From Candidatus Aminicenantes bacterium RBG_19FT_COMBO_65_30 (GTDB taxonomy: Bacteria; Acidobacteriota; Aminicenantia; Aminicenantales; Saccharicenantaceae): a stretch of DNA of 53,851 nucleotides. Positions within the stretch are counted from its first letter, which is position 1. Every line of letters starts with the position of its first letter. The stretch spans positions 892 to 54,742 of the forward strand of contig MEYF01000018.1 in the NCBI GenBank assembly GCA_001775755.1. The letters run 5' to 3'. Under the pieces are notes generated by a model, which worked only from the letters and a program-made list of their open reading frames with translations, made no database searches and was not told the origin of the DNA. Below, one piece after another: positions 39,675 through 47,285 of the stretch. The position numbers and the translations under genes are program-made.

Positions 39675-42512
39675 CTAGAACTGCCATTTCAAACCGAGCC
39701 TGAGGATCCGCGGGGCGAGGACCATCAGGATCTGGTGATATCCACTCCACGATTCGTTGTCCCAATCCAGGGTCGTATTGGCGTTTGAGGTGTTGAAGAC
39801 GTCGGCCATGACCTCGAACGTGCCGATCCTCTTGAAGCGGAAGACCTTGCTCAGCCTCAGATCGAAGATGGTCATGGCGGGATAGCGGTGCGTCCCGTAC
39901 TTCTCGAACTCGACGTTGATGGCGTCCTGGTTCACGTCCGGGTAGTAGTAGTACCGTTGGGCCGGCAGGCCGGCGCGGTAGTTGAAGAAGCCGCCCAAAG
40001 TGAATCCGAAGGGCAGCTCGTAGCTGCCGACGACCTTGATGATCCAAGGGGAGTCGTTCCACGAGACGACGCCGTCGTTGAAGACCCTGTTGTTGGGGTC
40101 GTTGACGGCCGTGATCGGGAGCTTGGTGTTGGTGCGGCCGTAGGTCACGGACGCCTGGCCCAGCCACTTGTGGGAGAATCTTTTGCGGAGGACGAGCTCC
40201 ACGCCGCGGTAGGAGTTCTTGTAGCCTTCCCGGGTGGTGATGTAATAGTCGATCAGCCCGACCTTGTCTGCCGCCAGATCGTAGACCGTGGCGAAGCCGC
40301 CATCGTCGGCCGTGCCGTATTCGCCGTCCGGGCCGGGGTCCTGGACCTCGATGGGCGTGTAGTCCGCCACCGGATCGTTGGCCAGGTTGTACTCGTAGAA
40401 GAGACGCTTGTTCTCGCGGTACATGAAGTTCAGGCTGAGGCCGATGTCGTTGGTCAGCTTCCTCTCGAAGCCGATGACGGCTTCATCGATGTAGGGGGCC
40501 TTCAGGTTGGGATCGATCGAGTACTTGGAGGCGATGTCGACGAACCTGATGCTGCCGAGCTCGTCCGTCTGGGCCTGCGCATCCTCGTTGGCGTCATCCC
40601 AGGAATAGTCGACCTCCCAGGTGCCGGTGTCGATGATCCTCCAGGCCGGGTCGTAGTTGACCTGGTAGGAGTAGCGGGCCAGGTTGATCTTGAAGACCGT
40701 GGACCCGTCGTTAAAAAGGTCATAGGTGAGCCCGATTCGAGGATAGAGGACGTTCCAGGCCACGACGTTCTTCCTGGCCGGGGAGTGGGTGGCCACGGGC
40801 TCTCCCGTCCGCGTGGTGTAGTAGTCCGTCCAGATGTTCCCGGCGGTATCGGTTTCGTTCGTGTGCATGTGGGTGCTGTCGAACCTCAGGCCGAGGTTGA
40901 TGGTCAGGTTCTTTTTCAGGGTAAAGATGTCCTGGATGAAGGCGGAGTAGACGTCGTTCGTCTGCGACCATTGGACCTCGCGGAACGTCCAGACGCGGTA
41001 GGACCCCGTCCGATCCGGATAGTCGAAATAGAGCAGGTGATTTCCCGGGAATTTCCGGTCCGTATGGAACGGCGTCTTCTGGTAGTCGAAGCCGACCTTG
41101 ATCTCGTGATCGCCTCCGAGGAGGTCGTCCTTGAAGTAGTCGGCGTAGGCCGTCAACGAGTACCGGTCGCTGTAGTACCAAGTATACTGGTAATAGGCGT
41201 CCTCATACATCCGTCGGTAAGGCTCGGAATAGTAGATCAGGACCGCCGGCTGGTCCATGTTCACGGACGGCTGAGGGGCCATTTGGTAGTACATGTCGTA
41301 GTAGCCGAGCTTGAAGTTCACGAGGAGGTTCGGGCTCAGCGTCCAGGTGTCCTCGACGTGGAAGAACCAGGAGGGCGAGTCCTGGAAGGAGGTCGTTTCG
41401 GGGGGCCGGCGGGGGCCGGCGCCCCTATTGGGCATGGCCTTGGAGTCGTAGTTGACCCAACCCATGATGCGGTTGTTCTTGGCCAGCTGACCGGTGATCT
41501 TGCCCGTCCAGTGCATGAGGTCCGAGTACTCGGTGCCCGGCTGGCCGTCGATCTCGTAGCCGATGATGTACTTGTTGATCTCGGTCCGCCGGAAGGCCGT
41601 GTAGAACCAGAGCTTGTCCTTGAGGATGGGGCCGCCCAGCTCGCCGCCGTAGTCGTAGAGGTATTTCGTGGGATTGCCGAACCCGACGCCGTCGTAGGCC
41701 GGGGTGTCCGGGATGTTGTTGGACTGGAAGGTCTCATCCTCGCCGTAGAGGCTGATCCCGCCGCTGAACTTGTTGCCGCCGGATTTGGTGATCATGTTGA
41801 GGACGACCCCGCTCGACTGGATGTCGACGGCGTGGGCGCCCGTTTCGACCGAGATCTCGGCGAAGGAATCGAAGTCGAAGTACATGGCCGTGGCCCCCGC
41901 GGCCGCGGCGTCCGTGACCTGGATGCCGTCCAGGTTGTACTGGGTCTGGTCGGTCATGGTCCCATGGGCGTAGCCGCGGCTCTGCTGGCCGCCCTCGCTG
42001 CCGCCGACGTTCTGGGTGTTCATGACCATGCCGGGCGTCATCTCCATCAGGACCCACGGATCGCGGGCGGTGGGCAGCTTCTGGAGCATGTCCAGCGTGA
42101 AGTTCGTGGCGATCGTGGACGACTTGATATCGATGATCGGGCTCTCGCCGACGACCGTCACAGTCTCCTGAAGGGCCGCCGGCTCCAGGGCGGCGTTCAC
42201 GGTGGTCGTCACGCGGATGGCCACGTTGACGCCCGTCTTCACCAGAGTTTTGAACCCGCTCAGTTCGAACGTCACGTCGTAGTTGCCGACGGGGAGCAGG
42301 ACGAATCGATAGATTCCGTTCACGGAGGTGACGGCGGATTGGGTTTTCTGGATCAGGGCCGGGCTGGCGATGGTCACGGCGACACCCGGCAGCAGAACGC
42401 CTTCCTGGTCCGTCACCCGGCCGCTGATGATACCCGTCTGGGTCGAGTCCTGGGCCGAGAGCAGTGAAGCGACAAAGACGAGGGACAGTGCGAGAAAGCT
42501 CAATTTTTTCAT
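39675..42512 (-). CDS. TonB-dependent receptor with carboxypeptidase-regulatory-like domain
   Basis: A 945-residue outer-membrane receptor. After the signal peptide (about 1-20) comes a carboxypeptidase-regulatory-like beta-sandwich (GIISGRVTDQEG onwards, about 25-110), then a plug domain (VTVVGESPIID, YNLDGIQVTD) and a C-terminal barrel ending LRLGLKWQF. No TonB box is obvious. The class imports large nutrients such as oligosaccharides or peptides, energised from the inner membrane; the cargo is unknown. I place the start at the ATG at 42512, 11 bases after GGAGG; the GTG at 42521 is too close to that site. A TTGACA promoter precedes it and a strong terminator follows, so it is monocistronic. 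Confidence 0.9.
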   Translation of the reverse strand: MKKLSFLALSLVFVASLLSAQDSTQTGIISGRVTDQEGVLLPGVAVTIASPALIQKTQSAVTSVNGIYRFVLLPVGNYDVTFELSGFKTLVKTGVNVAIRVTTTVNAALEPAALQETVTVVGESPIIDIKSSTIATNFTLDMLQKLPTARDPWVLMEMTPGMVMNTQNVGGSEGGQQSRGYAHGTMTDQTQYNLDGIQVTDAAAAGATAMYFDFDSFAEISVETGAHAVDIQSSGVVLNMITKSGGNKFSGGISLYGEDETFQSNNIPDTPAYDGVGFGNPTKYLYDYGGELGGPILKDKLWFYTAFRRTEINKYIIGYEIDGQPGTEYSDLMHWTGKITGQLAKNNRIMGWVNYDSKAMPNRGAGPRRPPETTSFQDSPSWFFHVEDTWTLSPNLLVNFKLGYYDMYYQMAPQPSVNMDQPAVLIYYSEPYRRMYEDAYYQYTWYYSDRYSLTAYADYFKDDLLGGDHEIKVGFDYQKTPFHTDRKFPGNHLLYFDYPDRTGSYRVWTFREVQWSQTNDVYSAFIQDIFTLKKNLTINLGLRFDSTHMHTNETDTAGNIWTDYYTTRTGEPVATHSPARKNVVAWNVLYPRIGLTYDLFNDGSTVFKINLARYSYQVNYDPAWRIIDTGTWEVDYSWDDANEDAQAQTDELGSIRFVDIASKYSIDPNLKAPYIDEAVIGFERKLTNDIGLSLNFMYRENKRLFYEYNLANDPVADYTPIEVQDPGPDGEYGTADDGGFATVYDLAADKVGLIDYYITTREGYKNSYRGVELVLRKRFSHKWLGQASVTYGRTNTKLPITAVNDPNNRVFNDGVVSWNDSPWIIKVVGSYELPFGFTLGGFFNYRAGLPAQRYYYYPDVNQDAINVEFEKYGTHRYPAMTIFDLRLSKVFRFKRIGTFEVMADVFNTSNANTTLDWDNESWSGYHQILMVLAPRILRLGLKWQF

Positions 42513-42547
42513 TTTCGGCACGGCCTCCTTTCGTGTTTCCGAATGTC

Positions 42548-42577
42548 ATGATATTCCACGCTTTATTTCGATGTCAA
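42548..42577 (-). promoter_or_regulatory. Promoter of the TonB-dependent receptor gene
   Basis: On the minus strand TTGACA (42572-42577), an 18-base spacer and TATCAT (42548-42553). The leader is about 30 bases and includes AAAGGAGG. Confidence 0.55.
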
Positions 42578-42647
42578 GAGCGTGGTCTCGTGGTCTCGGC
42601 CATCACATCAGCGCCGCGCCGGACAGACGAAATCATGCTCTCCGGAC

Positions 42648-44648
42648 CTAGGGTCGGCGGTCACTCCCCGCCGCGGCCCGCCCCGGCCGGAACTGGGTTT
42701 CGTATAGGGCCGCGTAGAGGCCGCCCTTGGCCAGGAGCTCCACATGTGTGCCCTGCTCGACCAGGCGGCCGGCCTCCAGCACCAGGATGACGTCCGCCGC
42801 CAGGATCGTGCTCAGGCGGTGGGCGATGACCAGGCTCGTCCGGCCCTTCATGATCCGCTCCAGCGCCTCCTGGATCAGCGCCTCGGACTGGCTGTCGAGC
42901 GACGACGTCGCCTCGTCCAGCACGAGGATGCGCGGGTCCTTGAGGATGACCCGGGCGATGGCGACGCGCTGCTTCTCGCCGCCGGAGAGGCGGTAGCCGC
43001 GGTTGCCCACGACGGTGTCGTAGCCTTCGGGTAGGCCCGCGATGAAGGCGTGGATATTCGCGGCGGTGCAGGCCGCCTCGATCGCGGCCGGGGTGGCGTC
43101 CGGCCTGGCGTAGAGGAGGTTGGCCCGGATGGTGTCGTTGAATAGGAAGGTTTCCTGCGTCACCATGCCGATATGCGCCGACAGGGTGCTCATGGCCAGA
43201 CCGCGCAAATCATGGCCGTCGATGCTGATGACGCCGCTCGTCGGATCGTAGAGCCGGGGCAGCAGGTAGGTGACCGTGGTCTTCCCCGCCCCGCTCGGGC
43301 CCACCAGCGCGGCCAGCTGGCCGGGCTTGATCTCGAAGCTGAGGTCGCGGAGCGCCCAGGGTTCGGCGGCGGGAGGCTCGTGGGCCGGAGTCTCTTCGGG
43401 GAATTGCGGATCGGGCGTTTGGAGCTTCCCCCCCTCTTGCGAGAGAGGAGGGGGGGCCATGCCCCCGCCGCGGTGGCCGAAGCGGACCACATCGCTCAAC
43501 CCCTCGGCCGCGGCCTCCGTCTCGTTCTTCCCCGGCCGATAGCTGAACGAGACGCCCGAAAAACGCACGTGCCCTCGGACCGACTTCAGCGTCAGCGCGC
43601 CCGCCCGCTCCTCGATCTCCACCGGCAGGTCCATGACCTCGAAGACCCGCTCGAAGCTGACCAGCGAGGTGGCCAGGTCCATGCGCGCGTTTGTCAGCGC
43701 CGAGAGCGGACCATAGAGCATCCCCAGGTACGCCGTGAAGGCGACGATCGTGCCGATGGTGAAGCCGGCCCCGCGCAGGACGAGCAATCCGCCGCCCCAG
43801 AACACCACCACCGTGCCGACCGCGCTGATCAGGCTTACCGTTAAGAAGAACCAGCGCATCATGAAGGCCTGGCGCACGCCGGCCCGGCGCACGCGGTCCG
43901 CCCGGCCGCGGAACCGCGCCACCTCGAGGGCCGCGCGGCCGAACAGCTTGACAAGCAGTGCCCCGCTGACATTCAGGGTCTCGTCCATCATGGCGTTCAT
44001 CTCGGCGTTGAGCGTCATCTGCTGGCGCACGACGGCGCGCAGCCGCCGGCCCAGGAGACGCGCCGGGATCAGGAAGAGCGGCAGCACGGCGATGGCCAGC
44101 AGCGTCAGCCGCCACTCCAGCCGGAGCATGATCACCAGCGCGCTGACCAGAGTGATGGAATTGGTGAAGACGTCGACGATCGTGCCGCTGACCGCCCTCT
44201 GGGCGCCGATGACGTCGTTGTTCAGCCGCGAGAGGAGCTCGCCGGTCTTGGTGTGGGTGAAGAAGCGCAGGGACATGCGGTGCAGATGGTCGAACAGCCC
44301 CGTCCGCAGGTCGCAGATGATCCCCTCGCCCACGGACGCGCCGAGGTAGCGTTGGGCCACTCCCAACAGCCCGTTGACCAGGGGGACGGCCAGCATGCCC
44401 AGCGCGAGCAAGGTCAGCCGGTGGAAGTCGCGTTCCGGCAAAGCCCGGTCGATGAGGTCGCGCACGAGCAGCGGGGGCGCCAGTCCGAGCAGGGTCACGA
44501 CCAGGATCAGGAGCAGCATGGCCGCGATGCGGCCGAGGTAGGGGCGGCCGTAGGCCAGGGCGCGCCGAACCAACGCCCGGCTGATCTCCGGACGATCCTG
44601 CTCCTCGTCGTAGCGCAGAAAGGACCGCCAGCCGCCGCCGTTAGGCAT
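42648..44648 (-). CDS. ABC exporter, fused membrane and ATPase domains
   Basis: A 666-residue half-transporter of the MsbA/LmrA-like type. Six membrane helices span about 40-320, followed by the nucleotide-binding domain with Walker A GPSGAGKTT (450-458), signature LSGGEKQRVAIAR and Walker B ILVLDEATSSLD. It would act as a dimer at the inner membrane, exporting lipids, peptides or drugs. An insertion of about 57 residues (374-430, rich in Pro, Gly and Glu) separates the A-loop region FSYRPG from ALRDLSF, where homologues have only a few residues; it may be a repeat-derived expansion. The gene stands apart from neighbours, ending 126 bases upstream of the receptor start. Confidence 0.92.
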   Translation of the reverse strand: MPNGGGWRSFLRYDEEQDRPEISRALVRRALAYGRPYLGRIAAMLLLILVVTLLGLAPPLLVRDLIDRALPERDFHRLTLLALGMLAVPLVNGLLGVAQRYLGASVGEGIICDLRTGLFDHLHRMSLRFFTHTKTGELLSRLNNDVIGAQRAVSGTIVDVFTNSITLVSALVIMLRLEWRLTLLAIAVLPLFLIPARLLGRRLRAVVRQQMTLNAEMNAMMDETLNVSGALLVKLFGRAALEVARFRGRADRVRRAGVRQAFMMRWFFLTVSLISAVGTVVVFWGGGLLVLRGAGFTIGTIVAFTAYLGMLYGPLSALTNARMDLATSLVSFERVFEVMDLPVEIEERAGALTLKSVRGHVRFSGVSFSYRPGKNETEAAAEGLSDVVRFGHRGGGMAPPPLSQEGGKLQTPDPQFPEETPAHEPPAAEPWALRDLSFEIKPGQLAALVGPSGAGKTTVTYLLPRLYDPTSGVISIDGHDLRGLAMSTLSAHIGMVTQETFLFNDTIRANLLYARPDATPAAIEAACTAANIHAFIAGLPEGYDTVVGNRGYRLSGGEKQRVAIARVILKDPRILVLDEATSSLDSQSEALIQEALERIMKGRTSLVIAHRLSTILAADVILVLEAGRLVEQGTHVELLAKGGLYAALYETQFRPGRAAAGSDRRP

Positions 44649-44790
44649 AAGATGAAGCCTTTTTGAAAGGTGATGCCGGCACGAGGCGAATGAGATTCAA
44701 GAGAGAGAATGGTAACACCGGGAGGACGCGCGGTCAACAACGGGCATCGGCCGGGGAGGGGAATTCGGAAACGGGTATTGTGTCCCCGAA

Positions 44791-45858
44791 TTAGATGGGC
44801 GGCAGGAGGCGCGTCGTCTCGAAGCGGATCTTCTCCCAGACGGCCAGGTCCAGGCCGCAGAAGACGTCGACGACCTTCGGGTCGAATTGCCGCCCCGCGT
44901 TCCCGACGAGCTCGCGCCGGGCGGCGCGGAAGTCCCGCGGCGCCCGGTAGGGGCGGTGGGAGGTCACGGCGTCGAGCGTGTCGGCCACGGCGAAAACGCG
45001 CGCCTCGAGCGGTATGGCCTCGCCCTTCAGGCCCTTGGGGTAGCCCGTGCCGTCGTATTTTTCGTGGTGGCAGAGGATGATGTTCCCGACCTCGCGGACG
45101 AGCTTGACGTCCCGGACGAGACCGTAACCGAGCATGGGGTGCCTCTTGATGACCTCCCATTCCTTGGCCGTCAGCGGCCCGGGTTTCTTCAGGATGGAGT
45201 CGGGGATGGCCATCTTGCCCGAATCGTGGAGGAGCGCCCCCTTGCGGATGCTGTCGAGCGCCCGCGGGTCGCGGACGCCGACGGCCTCGGCCAGGACGTG
45301 GCTGTAACGGGAGACCGTCTTGGAGTGCCCGTAGGTCTCGACATCCCGCAGGTCCAGCGCGGCCATGAAGTTCTCGAGGGTCGTGTCGTAGACTTCCTCG
45401 AGCTCCCGCGATCTGCGGAGGTGGAAGGCCAGCTCTTTCTTGAACCGGCGCAAATCCTCTTTTGAACGATCGATGCGGCGGCGGGCCTCGCCCTTTGACC
45501 GCCCGTTGCGGACGGCCGAATAAACGGCGGCCGGATTGGCCGGGTCGGCCAGGTGGTCGAGCGTGCCGTCCTCAAGGGCGGGGATGAAGCGGACCGCCGC
45601 TTCCGAACCGACGAGGGCGATGATCGAGAGAACAGGATGGAGCCGCCTCCATTCCTTGATCGAGGACGGGAGGCGGCTCTGCCCTTCGCCCGGGGCGACG
45701 ACCAGGGCGAAGAGGCCGTCCCTCTGCCCGGGCGCTTCCGGAGGGGCGGGAAGGGCTCGCCGGGCATCGACTCTAACGCCGAGACCGGACAAAAATGCGT
45801 CAAGTTCTGCCCGTTTTTTGTCATTCTCGACGATTAAAAGGACCCCGGCTTCGTTCAT
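44791..45858 (-). CDS. HD-GYP domain protein with degenerate receiver
   Basis: A 355-residue protein. Residues 1-120 have receiver-like alternation of strand and helix, but the phospho-acceptor aspartate position reads LVVAPGEG, so it is probably not phosphorylated. A coiled-coil linker (125-160) leads into an HD-GYP phosphodiesterase domain with LLHDSGK (209-215), KRHP and HHEKYDGTGYP (264-274), all metal and substrate residues intact. It should hydrolyse cyclic-di-GMP. A TTGAAA/TATAAA promoter sits so close to the ATG that the mRNA may be leaderless. It is divergent from the coiled-coil gene. Confidence 0.93.
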   Translation of the reverse strand: MNEAGVLLIVENDKKRAELDAFLSGLGVRVDARRALPAPPEAPGQRDGLFALVVAPGEGQSRLPSSIKEWRRLHPVLSIIALVGSEAAVRFIPALEDGTLDHLADPANPAAVYSAVRNGRSKGEARRRIDRSKEDLRRFKKELAFHLRRSRELEEVYDTTLENFMAALDLRDVETYGHSKTVSRYSHVLAEAVGVRDPRALDSIRKGALLHDSGKMAIPDSILKKPGPLTAKEWEVIKRHPMLGYGLVRDVKLVREVGNIILCHHEKYDGTGYPKGLKGEAIPLEARVFAVADTLDAVTSHRPYRAPRDFRAARRELVGNAGRQFDPKVVDVFCGLDLAVWEKIRFETTRLLPPI

Positions 45859-45866
45859 GACGCTTT

Positions 45867-45895
45867 TTTATACCTTTTTTCATTCGGGCTTTCAA
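45867..45895 (-). promoter_or_regulatory. Promoter of the HD-GYP gene, leaderless geometry
   Basis: On the minus strand TTGAAA (45890-45895), a 17-base spacer and TATAAA (45867-45872). Transcription should begin within a few bases of the ATG at 45858. Confidence 0.55.
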
Positions 45896-45912
45896 GCCGG
45901 GCCATTTCTTTC

Positions 45913-45942
45913 TTGACAAGGAAGCGATCGTATCATCATAAT
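45913..45942 (+). promoter_or_regulatory. Promoter of the coiled-coil gene
   Basis: A perfect TTGACA, an 18-base spacer and CATAAT. It is divergent from the HD-GYP promoter and only 17 bases from its -35 box, so the two may be co-regulated. Confidence 0.6.
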
Positions 45943-45968
45943 ATGTTCGCTAAGGTTAAGGAGCGGCC

Positions 45969-47258
45969 ATGGAACACGACGCGAACATCTTTAGGGATTC
46001 CTCGCAGGTCATCCAGGAAGTCGAAGACCAGCTTGAACGGATCCTTCAGAAAAAATTCCGCGACGTCGACTCCGAGCTCGTCGAGCGCATCAACCGGGAA
46101 AAGGAAGCCGCCCGCAAGCGCAAAGAAGAGATCGAGCACGAGTTCGAGAAGGAAAAAACGGCCCTGACCGACTACCGGGTCATGGTCCGGGACTTCGAGG
46201 AAAAGAGGGCCGGCCTTCTCAACGAGGCCCGCGACCGCTTCCAGAAAGTCCTCAAGTTCCAGGCCGAGATCGAAAGCCTGGCCAAGTCCACGGTGGACGA
46301 GATCAAGAGGGTCAACGAGATCCAGGAGCGGCTCGAGGGCCTGCGGGCGAAGACGTCGGAGCGCGCGGCCTTCCTCAAGAACGACCTCAAGGAGCGATTT
46401 GGGATCGTGGCCGAGGTCATGGAGGAGGAGCCCAAGCCGCTCGGCCTCGATCTCGACGAGGAGCTGGAGAAGCTCCGCAAGATCAAGGACCTCCTGACCC
46501 TCGAGTCGGCGGCCGCCAGCCTCGGCCGCATGGGCGGCGAGCCGGCCCGCCGGGAGGACCTGGCCGTGATGGACGCGGCCGCGGAAAGGGCCGGCCCGGA
46601 CATCCCCGAGATCCGGGACCTCATCGCCGGGCCGGCGTCCCCCGATAGTCCGGAAGCCCCGGCCGAAGAGGCGCCGCGCCCGGCCGTCGAAACCGCGGCC
46701 GCGGCAACTCCCGAACCCGTCCGGGAGCCCGAGTCCGACCCGGAGGCTTGCGAAGTGGTCACCGAAGAAGAGGCCATCGCCTGGCTCGAAGCCTGCCGCC
46801 GCACGGAACCCGCCAACGGGAGCGGCGAGATCCACTACTTCCAGAAGGACAAGGTCGTCATCGCCGACCCGGAAAAGATCCTGACCGCCGTCGGCAACAC
46901 GATGGACGAGGCCCAGCGGCTGTCCTTGAAGCTCGGCCTGACGGAGTCGCCCAAGGACCAGTTCTTCATCAAGCAGGAGCTCATAAACTGGCAGGAGGGT
47001 TTGCGGGCGCTTTTCCTGCGGATCATCAAGATGTGCGAGAAGAGCTCCTGGGCTCTGCCCCTCTACACCGAGGAGATCCTCAACCCCGAGGTCCTGCGGC
47101 GGCTGCTCGAGCGGCTGAGCATGGAGAACTGGAGCAACCTCGAGGAGTTCGCCTCGTTCTCCGCCGCCGTGGCCGAGATCCGTAAGGCCTTCCAGGCCCG
47201 GATCGAGCCGCGTCTCGCCTATCTCTTGGCGCTCAAGCGGGAGATCGAAGCGGAATAG
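45969..47258 (+). CDS. Coiled-coil protein of unknown function
   Basis: A 429-residue soluble protein, no family recognised. Residues 10-180 are heptad-patterned coiled coil dense in Glu, Lys and Arg. A Pro/Ala/Glu-rich linker follows (about 205-255), then a compact helical C-terminal domain (about 260-429) with IHYFQKDKVVIADPEKILTAV and a repeated helix pattern. AAGGAG before the ATG and a strong promoter indicate solid expression. It lies between an HD-GYP gene (divergent) and a GGDEF-PilZ gene (convergent), so it may be a scaffold or effector in cyclic-di-GMP-controlled behaviour, but this rests on position only. Confidence 0.65.
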   Translation: MEHDANIFRDSSQVIQEVEDQLERILQKKFRDVDSELVERINREKEAARKRKEEIEHEFEKEKTALTDYRVMVRDFEEKRAGLLNEARDRFQKVLKFQAEIESLAKSTVDEIKRVNEIQERLEGLRAKTSERAAFLKNDLKERFGIVAEVMEEEPKPLGLDLDEELEKLRKIKDLLTLESAAASLGRMGGEPARREDLAVMDAAAERAGPDIPEIRDLIAGPASPDSPEAPAEEAPRPAVETAAAATPEPVREPESDPEACEVVTEEEAIAWLEACRRTEPANGSGEIHYFQKDKVVIADPEKILTAVGNTMDEAQRLSLKLGLTESPKDQFFIKQELINWQEGLRALFLRIIKMCEKSSWALPLYTEEILNPEVLRRLLERLSMENWSNLEEFASFSAAVAEIRKAFQARIEPRLAYLLALKREIEAE

Positions 47259-47285
47259 GCTCCGGCCCCTCGGGCCGGCGGCGGA

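Noticed and set aside
39888-42467. An 859-residue plus-strand ORF
   Set aside because: It is antisense to the TonB-dependent receptor and shows the Val/Asp/Gly bias of a shadow frame in GC-rich DNA.
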